From: Streptomyces sp. NBC_00344
GTDB taxonomy: Bacteria > Actinomycetota > Actinomycetes > Streptomycetales > Streptomycetaceae
Assembly: GCF_036088315.1 (NCBI RefSeq)
Contig: NZ_CP107996.1
Coordinates: 434,001-498,000 of the forward strand
Length of the DNA: 64,000 nucleotides
Reading direction: 5' to 3'
Both the position numbers and the translations under genes were made by a program. This document shows, piece by piece, positions 1 through 8,458 of the stretch. The notes under the pieces were generated by a model, which was not told the origin of the DNA, searched no databases, and worked only from the letters and a program-made list of their open reading frames with translations. Each line of letters opens with the position of its first letter. Positions within the stretch are counted from its first letter, which is position 1.

Positions 1-1
1 C

Positions 2-523
2 GCCGTCCAGTGGGCGGTCCGCTCACCGGCCGGCCGGGTGTGGGAGGGCATCAAGGAGAACGAACGCCGGGTGGAGGTACTCGGGCTCCGGCCCTACGGG
101 TTCAAGCTGGTGGCGTTCGTGCTGGCCGGGGCGCTGGCCTCGCTGGGCGGCATCGTCCATCTGCTGCTCACCGGAGGCGCCACCCCGCAGACCACCACAT
201 CGGACTTCACACTCTCGCTGCTGGTCATGGTGGTCCTGGGCGGATCGGGCTCCCGCTGGGGGCCGCTCGTCGGCGGTGTGCTCTACACCTGGGCCGACCA
301 CCGGCTCACCGATCTGGCGGGGTCGGGCTCGGTCGCGGACCTTCCGGCCGTGCTGCGGGTGCCTCTCTCCCAGCCGCTGTTCCTGCTGGGAGTGGTCTTC
401 GTCGTGATCGTCCGGCTGCTTCCCGGCGGTGTGGTGCGGATCCCCGAACGGATCGCCGTCGCCCGTGCCCGCCGTCGTGCCACCGCCACCCCGCGCGCGT
501 CGGCCCGGTCCGCTTCACCGTGA
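2..523 (+). CDS. Branched-chain amino-acid ABC transporter permease, C-terminal part (LivM-like)
   Basis: The reading frame is open at the left window edge, so only the last 173 codons are visible. The opening segment (AVQWAVRSPAGRVWEGIKEN) matches the cytoplasmic EAA-type loop of LivM permeases (typically SPFGRVLRAIREN), which contacts the ATPase. It is followed by at least three hydrophobic stretches and the GGSGSRWGPLVGG segment typical of the last membrane helices of this family. The protein would pass branched-chain amino acids or similar small solutes through the membrane with LivH, LivF, LivG and a binding protein, none of which is visible here. The tail after the last helix is basic and low in complexity. 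The family call is good; the substrate is unknown. Confidence 0.85.
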   Translation, partial: AVQWAVRSPAGRVWEGIKENERRVEVLGLRPYGFKLVAFVLAGALASLGGIVHLLLTGGATPQTTTSDFTLSLLVMVVLGGSGSRWGPLVGGVLYTWADHRLTDLAGSGSVADLPAVLRVPLSQPLFLLGVVFVVIVRLLPGGVVRIPERIAVARARRRATATPRASARSASP

Positions 524-790
524 ACGGGTCATCGTGCGTATGTGGTCGCGCGTATGTCATCGTGCTCAGGTCCGCCCCGGTGCGCTGCGGTCGGGTGCAC
601 CCGGCCAACGGGCCCCCGGTTACGACCACTTGCCGCGATTGTTCAGCGTCCGCGAGCCGCTCTCCACTCCCTTGAAGGGCCTTTGCCGGCGGAGCTCAAC
701 TCCCGACCCATCAGAACCAATCGAGACCCGTATACAGGACGCCACAGGGTGCTGGCCGAGTCCGCGCCCGAAGTCGATGCTGGACACGTG

Positions 791-1036
791 ATGAGAAGCT
801 GCGGTCCGCATCTCGAGGAAGAGTTGGACCGCGAGTATCAATGGGCGACTGCAGGTGTGGACGCGATGCACATGGCCGTGGTCCAGGTCGAGGAACACGA
901 GCTGGTGTGGATCGTCTACTGGCAGTTGCTGAACGACGATGTCCCAGCACGTCTCGTGGCCGTGGCCACCGCGGAACTCGTGGAGCCTCTCTCAACCCGG
1001 TACTCGGGGAGCCGGGAATTCTCACACACTGCCTAA
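791..1036 (+). CDS. Hypothetical small protein
   Basis: An 81-codon frame starts at ATG 791 (GTG 788 is also in frame) and overlaps the 3' end of the convergent regulator gene by four bases. The product is acidic in its first half (EEELDREYQ) with a hydrophobic middle around HELVWIVYWQLL. I do not recognise it. There is no clear ribosome binding site and the third-position GC is weaker than in neighbouring genes, so it may be a gene remnant rather than a working gene. The rest of 524-790 shows nothing I can assign. Confidence 0.3.
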   Translation: MRSCGPHLEEELDREYQWATAGVDAMHMAVVQVEEHELVWIVYWQLLNDDVPARLVAVATAELVEPLSTRYSGSREFSHTA

Positions 1037-2976
1037 CCACCGGCCAGCAGGTGCAACCGCAGCGCAAGACGCAGTTCCAGTGCTCTTTCGGGGCAGTTCC
1101 AGTCGGGCCCGAGCAGTGCCTGGATACGGTCCAGTCGCTGCACGACGGTGTTGACGTGGACGTGCAGCACGTCCTTGGCCCGGGTGAGACTCCCGCCGCA
1201 GGCGAAGTAGGCTTCCAGGGTGCGGACCAGGACGGTCCCCCGCCTGGTGTCGTACTCCAGCAGCGATCCGATGGTGGCCTCGACGAAGCCGGTCACGTCA
1301 CGTGCATCGCCGAGCAGCACCCCGACGAAGCCCAGCTCCAGCGCGCCGGCTCCCTCCCCCACCCGGCCGAGGGCTCGCATGGCGCGCAGACAGCGGGCGG
1401 CTTCGGCGTACGCGGCCGCGACGGCCTGCGGGCCCGCGGCGGGGCCTGCGGCGGCGACCGTGACCGGGGCGCCCGCGAGGTGGGCCAGCTGGGCGGCCGC
1501 GGTTCTGGCCGCCTCTCCGGGCGAACCGTCGTCCGCTGCCCTGACCAGCAGCACAGCCGTCCCGGCGTGTTCGGCACTGATGCCGTCGCTGCCGAACAGA
1601 TACTGCACGGCAGCACCGGGCAGTTTTTCCTGCCCGCAGCCCACTGCCTCGGCCACCAGCAGCAGGTGCGGCTGTTCCAGGTCGATGCCGAGGCGGCGGC
1701 CCCTGCCGACCAGTGCGCCTGGGTCCCGGTCGGGAGCTGCCAGCAGGTCGGCGATCAGTTCGCCGCGTACCCGGTTCTCCGTCTCGGCCACCGAGTGACG
1801 CAGCATCAGAAGCAGTGCGGTGATGACCCCCGCGCGTTCGAACAACCGCCGGTCGGGGTCGTCGAGATGCGGCCGGTGGTACAGCGTCAGACTGCCCAGC
1901 AGCCGTGGGCCCGCGAGTACCGCGCAGGTCCAGGTGGCGCCCCGGTACACGGCGCGGCCCGCTGCCAGGGATTCCCCGGTGGCAGCGGCCACCCGGTCCG
2001 GATCGTCGGCATCCCCCATGGGAGCCCTGCCGTCGGGTCCGACCGCTGCGAGAACGCGGCCCTGGCTGTCGTGAATGCTCAGGGCCCCGTCCAGTAGCCT
2101 CGCGACGGCGGCGGCCACTTCAGTCAGGTCCCCGCCGCGCAGTACGAGGTCGGTGAGCCGGTCGTGGGCCTCCTCCGCGCGCTGCATGGCCGCGGAGTGT
2201 TCCCTGATGACGGCATTGGCGTCCGCCAGCTCGGCCAGCGCAGCCCGGGAATCGGCGATGGCACCCGCGGTGTCGATCGCGATCGCGGCATGAGCGGCGA
2301 GGGAGCACAGCAGAGCGACCTCGTCGGGGGTGAAGGGGCGCGGTGACCTGTCGGCCGCGAAGAGCGCGCCGATGACCTTGCCGCCCCGGCTGCCCCTCGA
2401 ACCGAGCAGCAGCGGTACTCCGAGGATCCCGACGAGCCCCTCGTCGACCACCCCGGCGTCGATATTGCCGGTGTGGTGGAAGCGCTGGTCGGTGCGGTAG
2501 TCGGGAGTGGCGTACGGGCGGGCTGTCTGGGCCACCAGACCGCCGAGGCCGTCGCCCAGCTCCAGGCGCAGATTCTGGAAGAGCGGTGACACGGAGCCGT
2601 CGGTCACCCGCATGTACGTGTCCCCGGCCTCTTCGTCGGGGAGGGTGAGATAGGCGGTGTCGGTGCCGAGCAGCTGTCGTGCCCGGCGGACGATCGACTT
2701 CAGCACGGCATCCAGATCGCGCAGTCCGGCCAGATCGCTGGCCGTGTCGAACAGCGCGCTCAGCTCCATCTCGCGCCGCCGGTGCTGGCGCAGGGTGCGC
2801 CGGATTCGCAGCGCCGTTGCCGTCGCCTGCTCGACTTCCGACAGCTCCTGGGGCGGCACACCTGCTGCCCGGGCCTCAGCGGCGACCGCACCGAAGTCCT
2901 CGGCCGGCGCGTCGTCGGCGAGGAGATCGAGGAGGCGTCGGAGCGGGCGGGCGGCCGGCGGGTTCTGTTGGGACAT
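1033..2976 (-). CDS. PucR/CdaR-type transcriptional regulator with GAF domain
   Basis: This 647-residue protein has a GAF-type sensor domain at about residues 45-200, a short coiled stretch, a CdaR-like middle domain, and a C-terminal PucR helix-turn-helix (LTRAKDVLHVHVNTVVQRLDRI). The layout is that of PucR-family activators that sense a metabolite through GAF. It is the last gene of a minus-strand run that starts with a 3-hydroxybutyrate dehydrogenase and an MHS transporter, with 72 bases between it and the transporter. It is therefore the natural candidate for their regulator. The start was placed at ATG 2976; an in-frame GTG or ATG at 2988 would add four residues, and neither has a strong ribosome binding site. 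Confidence 0.85.
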   Translation of the reverse strand: MSQQNPPAARPLRRLLDLLADDAPAEDFGAVAAEARAAGVPPQELSEVEQATATALRIRRTLRQHRRREMELSALFDTASDLAGLRDLDAVLKSIVRRARQLLGTDTAYLTLPDEEAGDTYMRVTDGSVSPLFQNLRLELGDGLGGLVAQTARPYATPDYRTDQRFHHTGNIDAGVVDEGLVGILGVPLLLGSRGSRGGKVIGALFAADRSPRPFTPDEVALLCSLAAHAAIAIDTAGAIADSRAALAELADANAVIREHSAAMQRAEEAHDRLTDLVLRGGDLTEVAAAVARLLDGALSIHDSQGRVLAAVGPDGRAPMGDADDPDRVAAATGESLAAGRAVYRGATWTCAVLAGPRLLGSLTLYHRPHLDDPDRRLFERAGVITALLLMLRHSVAETENRVRGELIADLLAAPDRDPGALVGRGRRLGIDLEQPHLLLVAEAVGCGQEKLPGAAVQYLFGSDGISAEHAGTAVLLVRAADDGSPGEAARTAAAQLAHLAGAPVTVAAAGPAAGPQAVAAAYAEAARCLRAMRALGRVGEGAGALELGFVGVLLGDARDVTGFVEATIGSLLEYDTRRGTVLVRTLEAYFACGGSLTRAKDVLHVHVNTVVQRLDRIQALLGPDWNCPERALELRLALRLHLLAGG

Positions 2977-3048
2977 GAGGTGGACCATCGTGCCGCAGGG
3001 ATGTGGAATTGGGGAGGGGGCCGGGGGTGCGGCCCCCTCCCGGCGAGC

Positions 3049-4467
3049 TCAGGCGGATGTCGCGGCCGTGTCTCCTGCTGTCTCCCCGGCTTTCACGGGC
3101 GCGGGGCCGTCCTGGCCCGGTGTGACCCGGGCGAGGTCGCGGCCCCTGGTCTCACGGGCGGCGATCAGCGCGATCACGGTGATCACCGCGGCCAGACCGA
3201 CATAGACCGAGATCGGTGTGGAGTCACCGTACGACTGGAGCAGTGCTACCGCGATCAGCGGGGCGGGTGCCCCGGCCGCCACGGAGGCGAACTGGGCTCC
3301 GATCGAGGCACCGGAGTACCGCATGCGCGTGGCGAAGAGTTCGGAGAAGAACGCCGCCTGTGGGGCGTACATGGCGCTGTGGAAGACCAGGCCGACCGTG
3401 ACGGCCAGCACCAGGGCCGGAAAGGACTTGGTGTCCAGCAGGCCGAAGAACGCCCAGGACCATATGCCGACACCCACCGCACCCACCAGATAGACCGGTT
3501 TGCGGCCGACCCGGTCGGACAGAGCGCCGAAGAGCGGGATCAGACAGAACTGCACGGCCGAGCCGATCAGCACGGCGTTCAGCGCCGTCTGCTTCTCGAT
3601 CTTGAGGTGCTCCACGCAGTAGGTGAGGACGAAGGTCGTGATCACGTAGTACGAGATGTTCTCGGCCATCCGCGCCCCCATGGCGACCAGCACGTCGCGC
3701 CAGTGGTGGCGCAGCACGGCCAGTACCGGTGGCTGCTCGACAGCGCCCTCATCGGCCTTGCGCTGCTCGGCCTTGGCCAGCGCCGCCTTGAAGACCGGGG
3801 ACTCGTCGACGGAGAGACGCACCCACAGACCGACACCGACCAGGACGGCGGAGAGCAGGAAGGGGACGCGCCAGCCCCAGGCGACGAAGTCGGCGTCGCT
3901 CTGGAAGGTGGTCATCAGTGACAGGACACCCACGGCGATCAGGTTTCCGGCAGGGGCTCCGCCCTGCGGCCAGGACGCCCAGAATCCGCGTCGCTCGGCG
4001 TCCCCGTGTTCGGACACCAGCAGCACAGCGCCGCCCCACTCACCGCCGAGAGCAAAGCCCTGGATGAGGCGCAGCACCGTGAGCAGGACCGGTGCTGCCA
4101 CACCGATCGTGTTGTAGCCGGGGACACAGCCGATGAGAGTGGTGGCACCACCCATCATCAGCAGACTGATCACCAGCAGCTTCTTGCGGCCGATCCGGTC
4201 ACCGAAGTGGCCGAAGACCATGGCTCCGAGCGGTCGTGCGGCGAAGCCGATGGCATAGGTGAGGAACGACAGCAGAGTGCCGGTGAGCGGGTCGGACTCC
4301 GGGAAGAAGACATGGCCGAAGACGAGGGCCGCCGCTGAGCCGTACAGGAAGTAGTCGTACCACTCGACCGTTGTCCCGACGAGGCTGGCTGCCACCACTC
4401 GGCGCAGCGCGGCTGGTTCGGTGGGTCGTACTGGATTCCGGGGAGAGTGCGCGGCGGCGCCGGCCAT
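3049..4467 (-). CDS. MFS transporter, metabolite:H+ symporter (MHS) family
   Basis: A 472-residue, twelve-helix transporter. The first helix reads SLVGTTVEWYDYFLYG and the loop between helices 2 and 3 carries GHFGDRIGRKKLLV, both hallmarks of the MHS branch of the major facilitator superfamily (ProP, KgtP, ShiA relatives), whose members import organic acids or betaines with protons. ATG 4467 was chosen because it leaves the usual short N-terminus; a GTG at 4515 would add 16 residues with no family match. It lies 109 bases after the 3-hydroxybutyrate dehydrogenase gene and before the PucR-type regulator. I infer an uptake role for a short hydroxyacid such as 3-hydroxybutyrate, which the sequence cannot prove. 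Confidence 0.88.
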   Translation of the reverse strand: MAGAAAHSPRNPVRPTEPAALRRVVAASLVGTTVEWYDYFLYGSAAALVFGHVFFPESDPLTGTLLSFLTYAIGFAARPLGAMVFGHFGDRIGRKKLLVISLLMMGGATTLIGCVPGYNTIGVAAPVLLTVLRLIQGFALGGEWGGAVLLVSEHGDAERRGFWASWPQGGAPAGNLIAVGVLSLMTTFQSDADFVAWGWRVPFLLSAVLVGVGLWVRLSVDESPVFKAALAKAEQRKADEGAVEQPPVLAVLRHHWRDVLVAMGARMAENISYYVITTFVLTYCVEHLKIEKQTALNAVLIGSAVQFCLIPLFGALSDRVGRKPVYLVGAVGVGIWSWAFFGLLDTKSFPALVLAVTVGLVFHSAMYAPQAAFFSELFATRMRYSGASIGAQFASVAAGAPAPLIAVALLQSYGDSTPISVYVGLAAVITVIALIAARETRGRDLARVTPGQDGPAPVKAGETAGDTAATSA

Positions 4468-4576
4468 GAGATCACCATTCTGAGGGGGTGGGGACGTGGG
4501 TGGTTTGCGGGGCACGGTGATCGGGAGCCGGTGGGGTGCGGGGGTGAACGGTGTACCGGGTCCCGGGCACGGGTTG

Positions 4577-5395
4577 TCAGCTGGCGCTCCAGCCGCCGTC
4601 GAGCGGCAGCGATGCTCCGGTGAGATAGCCGGTGTGGGCGGAGCAGAGCCACAGCGCGGCCTGGGCGACCTCTTCCGGTTCGATGAGCCGCTTCAGCGCC
4701 GTCCGCTCCAGCATCACCTTGTCGACCACCTCGGCCGGCGGGATGCCATGGGCGAGTGCCTGAGTGGCGATCTGCTCCTCGACCAGAGGTGTGCGCACAT
4801 ATCCGGGGTTCACACAGTTGCTGGTCACGCCGTACGCGGCGCCTTCCAGCGCGGCTGCCTTGCTGAGCCCCTCGAGGGCGTGCTTGGCGGTCACGTAAGC
4901 CGATTTGTAGGCGCTGGCCCGCAGCCCGTGGACGGAGGAGATGTTGATGACCCGGCCCCATCCCTGCGCGTACATGTGCGGCAGCGTCCTGCGGAGGATC
5001 CGGAACGGTGCCTCCACCATGACGCGCTGGATGAGAGCGAACCGTGCCGGGGGGAATTCATGGATGGGCGCGATGTGCTGAAGCCCGGCGTTGTTGATCA
5101 CGATGTCCGCGTCGGCGGGCAGGGTGTCCACACTGTCGAGGTCGGAGAGGTCGACGACGTGGGCGCTGCCGCCGATCTCCTCGGCTACCCGCTTGGCCGC
5201 TTCAGCGGCCCTGTCCACCACGTACACGGTGGCGCCGGCTGTGGCGAACACCTGGGCGCAGGCCCGCCCGATACCGCTGGCAGCGCCCGTGACCAGGGCT
5301 TTGCGGCCTTCGAGAAACCGCCCGCCGGCCTCATCGGCAACGCCAGGTCCGAAGGCCGGTGCGGGACGACTCCCGGTTTTCTGGGTACTTTCCAT
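4577..5395 (-). CDS. 3-hydroxybutyrate dehydrogenase (short-chain dehydrogenase/reductase)
   Basis: A 272-residue SDR enzyme. It has the nucleotide-binding TGAASGIG motif, the NNAG motif, the catalytic serine in ISSVHGL and the YxxxK pair in YVTAKHAL. The overall sequence, including VHGLRASAYKSAYV and the GLSKAAALEG stretch, fits D-3-hydroxybutyrate dehydrogenases, which oxidise 3-hydroxybutyrate to acetoacetate with NAD. The N-terminus is about 25 residues longer than usual before the Rossmann fold. It is the first gene of a run with the MHS transporter and PucR regulator. A TAGCGT -10 element ends seven bases before ATG 5395 and there is no Shine-Dalgarno sequence, so the message may be leaderless. 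Confidence 0.85.
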   Translation of the reverse strand: MESTQKTGSRPAPAFGPGVADEAGGRFLEGRKALVTGAASGIGRACAQVFATAGATVYVVDRAAEAAKRVAEEIGGSAHVVDLSDLDSVDTLPADADIVINNAGLQHIAPIHEFPPARFALIQRVMVEAPFRILRRTLPHMYAQGWGRVINISSVHGLRASAYKSAYVTAKHALEGLSKAAALEGAAYGVTSNCVNPGYVRTPLVEEQIATQALAHGIPPAEVVDKVMLERTALKRLIEPEEVAQAALWLCSAHTGYLTGASLPLDGGWSAS

Positions 5396-5402
5396 GGCCC
5401 AC

Positions 5403-5408
5403 ACGCTA
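5403..5408 (-). promoter_or_regulatory. Candidate -10 element of a leaderless promoter
   Basis: On the minus strand the hexamer reads TAGCGT, a TAnnnT match, and is separated by seven bases from the ATG of the 3-hydroxybutyrate dehydrogenase gene. No ribosome binding site intervenes. I see no good -35 match, so this is tentative. Confidence 0.35.
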
Positions 5409-5607
5409 GGAACGATGAGGGACCGGGCACACGTGGCCGACAGCCATATTGACGCTGCCCGGCATGGTTCCCGACGCCATACCGTCGTCCGCAGAGAGGC
5501 CATGCCACTGACCGACAGCGGAAGGAGGCCCCGGATGTCATGGTCCGACGGGTCTCTCCGTGGTCAGCGTGGCCAGGGACGGGCAGCGCCGTTGCACGGT
5601 GGCAGAC

Positions 5608-6435
5608 TCATCCCCTCGTCCGGCCGCTCTTGAATACCTTGTAGTAGTCGGCGGAACCGAGCTCGAGTCCGAACACCGAGCCGTAGCGCTTGCGGATGGC
5701 TGCGACCGTTCGGGACTCCGGCTCGTGCAGACACCGTGTCACGGGCGGATCGTGCCGGATGCACCGGTCAGGCTCCTGTGTCAGGAGGTGCGGGTTGTGG
5801 TCGTGCACCGGATCCCAGGTCAACGACTGAGAGAGGTCGGACAGAATGCCCGGCTCCTGTGCATGGGGCCCCAGGGGGTTGGGTCCATGTCCCCGGTAGT
5901 AGTCCACGAGGTTCCTGCGGTACTGGTCGTGGCCGAACGAGATGAGAGAGCCAGGGCGGTCGCCTGCGGTGAGGATGGCGTCGACGATGTCTCCCATGCG
6001 CTCGGGGTCGGCTCCGTAGTAGGCGGTGACAACCAGGGAGCAGTCGATCCTGTAAGTGTCGTCACCCGTCTGGAAGAACCATTCCTTCGCCGATCCTCCC
6101 GCGCAGGTGTCCCGCACCGTGACCAGGGCGAGGGTGAGCGGGGTGTCAGCGTACGCCCGCACCACACTCCGCAGACGAGCTTCCTCCCGCTGGCGGGCCT
6201 GTACCGCCTCGCTGCTGCCCGCAAGCGTGCGGACCTCTTCCGGACTGGTGGCGCGGTATTCGGATGAGCAGGCGGATACGGCGAACGGCACGATGAGGAA
6301 GAGGAGACCGAACACGCTCCTGACGGCACGGGACGGGCGACGGCGCCGTGCAGGGCGGGGCGCCGCTAAGGCAGTTGCCGCGACCAGCAGGCGGGCCGTC
6401 AGCGCGACAACCGCAGGCGTCCGGTGCACCGTCAT
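5608..6435 (-). CDS. Hypothetical membrane-anchored lipoprotein with a TTA codon
   Basis: A 275-residue protein I do not recognise. A first hydrophobic stretch (residues 8-25) is followed by a very basic segment (RPARRRRPSR) and a second hydrophobic stretch ending in VSAC, which fits a lipobox. The mature part is charged and contains several cysteines (DTCAGG, YRIDCS, RCI, RCL) that could form disulfides outside the membrane. ATG 6435 has a strong GGAGG ribosome site; a longer reading to 6501 lacks one. Leucine 23 is encoded by TTA (6367-6369), so translation should depend on the bldA tRNA. It lies between the PHB depolymerase and dehydrogenase genes, but a link to them is only positional. 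Confidence 0.6.
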   Translation of the reverse strand: MTVHRTPAVVALTARLLVAATALAAPRPARRRRPSRAVRSVFGLLFLIVPFAVSACSSEYRATSPEEVRTLAGSSEAVQARQREEARLRSVVRAYADTPLTLALVTVRDTCAGGSAKEWFFQTGDDTYRIDCSLVVTAYYGADPERMGDIVDAILTAGDRPGSLISFGHDQYRRNLVDYYRGHGPNPLGPHAQEPGILSDLSQSLTWDPVHDHNPHLLTQEPDRCIRHDPPVTRCLHEPESRTVAAIRKRYGSVFGLELGSADYYKVFKSGRTRG

Positions 6436-6836
6436 GGCGTTGTCCTCCCCCTGCGGGTCTCCGGTCGAGGCCTGCTTCCGGTCCAGTGTCCGGCAGGCCA
6501 CCGACTCACGAATGAGTACACGTACTCAGTTCCTTTATGACTCAGAGGAGTTGCCCCGGAGCCAGGGCACGCGTGGCGAGCTGTGGTGCCCGTGTCCATG
6601 GACCGGTGCCTCTTGAGGGGCGTTCTGTAGAACAAGTGGAGGGCTCCCGCCATGGCCGGGTCCACCACCGGGGCCGGCAGGTCCGTATCGGCCCCTCATA
6701 TATCCGCCGCACACCACCGGGCCGTAGGTTCCGGCGTCAGTGGCCTCGGTGGCTGAAGCAGCGCGTCCCGCGTCCCTCACCTCGGCGACGCGATGCCGTC
6801 CCCGATTTCCGGCTTCCCCACTCAACAGGAGTCCCC
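6436..6836. other. Divergent intergenic region between lipoprotein and PHB depolymerase genes
   Basis: About 400 bases with no convincing gene. It holds the small palindrome described at 6513-6528 and presumably both divergent promoters. The 300 bases before the depolymerase start are long for a simple leader. I see no riboswitch or terminator-like fold that I can defend. Confidence 0.5.
6513..6528. promoter_or_regulatory. Palindrome TGAGTAC-AC-GTACTCA, candidate operator
   Basis: Seven-base arms separated by two bases form a perfect inverted repeat about 80 bases upstream of the lipoprotein start. The size and symmetry suit a dimeric helix-turn-helix repressor such as a MarR or GntR protein. 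No known consensus is claimed. Confidence 0.4.
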
Positions 6837-8306
6837 ATGCGCCCGTTCCGTCCACTCCGTCTCTTCAGGTACCTCGCGCTCGTCCCCGTCCTCGGCATTC
6901 TCGCCGTCGGGCCCGGCACCGCGGCGGCGGCGCCGACCGGTACTGCCGCCGTTGGGTTCCAGCAGATCACCGGGTTCGGCTCGAACCCAGGACATCTGAC
7001 CATGTACACATACACTCCGGCAGGCCTCCCGCCGAACGCGCCTCTGGTGGTCGCCATGCACGGGTGCACCCAGTCGGCGAACGACTACTACACACACTCC
7101 GGGTGGCAGAAGTACGCCGATCTGTGGGGCTTCGAAGTGGTCTTCCCGCAGACCGACCCGTCCAACAACTCGCTCTCCTGCTTCAGCTGGTTCGACTCCA
7201 CCAAGGACACCCGGGACAAGGGCGAAGCCGCGTCCGTCATGCAGATGGTGAACCAGGCCGCAGCACAGCACGGCTCCGACAGCCACCGGATATACGTCAC
7301 CGGTCTTTCCGCCGGCGGCGGTATGACCGCCGATCTGCTCGCCGACTACCCCGACGTCTTCGCCGGCGGCGCGGTGGCTTCGGGTCTGCCCGCGCAGTGT
7401 GCCACCACATCGGCCGCGGCCTCCGGCTGCCAGAACAGCAACCAGAACCTATCCCCCGCACAGTGGGGCGACAGGGTGCGCGCCTCGCACCCGGGCCATA
7501 CGGGGCCCTGGCCGCGCGTAGCCATCTGGCAGGGGACGTCGGACACCACGGTGAACCCGGTGAACGGCACTGAACTGCGCGATCAGTGGACCAATGTCTG
7601 GGGTGTCGGCCAGACCGCGTCCAGCACCCGGAGCCTGCCCGGAGGCACCACTCTGAGCACGTACAACGACTCCACCGGACAACCCGCCGTCGAGCTCTAC
7701 TCGATCTCCGGTATGGCCCATGGACTCGCCGTCAGCCCGGGGTCGGGCACCGACCAGTGCGGCACCACGGGCACCTACTACATCAACTCCATCTGCTCCA
7801 GTTACTACACCGCACTGTTCTGGGGGCTGGACGGATCAACCCCCGGCGGTGGAACGGGATCCCTGCCCGCCCCAGCCGGCGTGAAAGCCGGGCAGACCAC
7901 CGACACGAGCGCGTCCCTGACGTGGAACGCGGTGGAAGGCGCCGCCTCCTACACCGTCTACCGCGACGGCGCAGCCACCGGATCGGCCACCGGGACATCC
8001 TTCACCGACACCGGACTGAGCGCGGGGGGCAGTTACGTCTACACGGTCGCCGCAGTCGACTCCCAGGGCGCCGCCGGAGCTCGCTCCACCGGGATCACCG
8101 TGACGACGACCGGCTCGAAGCCGCAGTGCTACACCGCCACCAACTACAGCCAGGTCGCGGCGGGACGGGCTCACCAGAGCGGCGGCTACACCTACGCCGA
8201 CGGGTCCAATCAGAACATGGGCCTCTACAACGTCTTCATCAGCCACACCCTCGCGCAAACCGGCGCCGGCTACTACGTGATCTCCGATGCAGGCTGCCCC
8301 GCCTGA
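6837..8306 (+). CDS. phaZ: Secreted poly(3-hydroxybutyrate) depolymerase with Fn3 linker
   Basis: A 489-residue secreted esterase. A Sec signal peptide (residues 1-31, ending AAAA) precedes the alpha/beta-hydrolase domain. The oxyanion-hole histidine is in HGCTQS (His75), the lipase box is GLSAG (Ser158), the acid is likely Asp236 in WQGTSDTT, and the catalytic histidine is His295 in GMAHG. The order of oxyanion histidine before lipase box is that of type 1 extracellular PHB depolymerases. A fibronectin type III domain (about 345-430) and a C-terminal domain (about 433-489) that would bind the polymer follow. It would cut extracellular PHB to 3-hydroxybutyrate oligomers. ATG 6837 follows an AGGAG site. 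The nearby dehydrogenase fits the next intracellular step. Confidence 0.9.
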   Translation: MRPFRPLRLFRYLALVPVLGILAVGPGTAAAAPTGTAAVGFQQITGFGSNPGHLTMYTYTPAGLPPNAPLVVAMHGCTQSANDYYTHSGWQKYADLWGFEVVFPQTDPSNNSLSCFSWFDSTKDTRDKGEAASVMQMVNQAAAQHGSDSHRIYVTGLSAGGGMTADLLADYPDVFAGGAVASGLPAQCATTSAAASGCQNSNQNLSPAQWGDRVRASHPGHTGPWPRVAIWQGTSDTTVNPVNGTELRDQWTNVWGVGQTASSTRSLPGGTTLSTYNDSTGQPAVELYSISGMAHGLAVSPGSGTDQCGTTGTYYINSICSSYYTALFWGLDGSTPGGGTGSLPAPAGVKAGQTTDTSASLTWNAVEGAASYTVYRDGAATGSATGTSFTDTGLSAGGSYVYTVAAVDSQGAAGARSTGITVTTTGSKPQCYTATNYSQVAAGRAHQSGGYTYADGSNQNMGLYNVFISHTLAQTGAGYYVISDAGCPA

Positions 8307-8334
8307 GTGCGGCGCCGGGACGCGGGCACCCCGC

Positions 8335-8378
8335 TTCCGTGCGGCGTCCCGACCGTGCGGTCGGGACGCCGCACGGAA
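8335..8378 (+). terminator. Intrinsic hairpin terminator after phaZ
   Basis: A perfect 20-bp stem with a four-base loop (GTGC) starts 28 bases after the depolymerase stop. It lacks a long T-tract, as is common in actinobacteria. Confidence 0.8.
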
Positions 8379-8458
8379 TGCCCTCCTCAAGCGCACGTGC
8401 ACCGGACTATCCCGCCCGTGCCTGAGAGGACACGACAGCCGAGCGCAGGCAACCGGGC

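Noticed and set aside
841..2097. Long plus-strand open frame opposite the PucR-type regulator
   Set aside because: It lies antisense to a gene with clear GAF and HTH domains, has no family-like sequence and is the usual GC-driven shadow.
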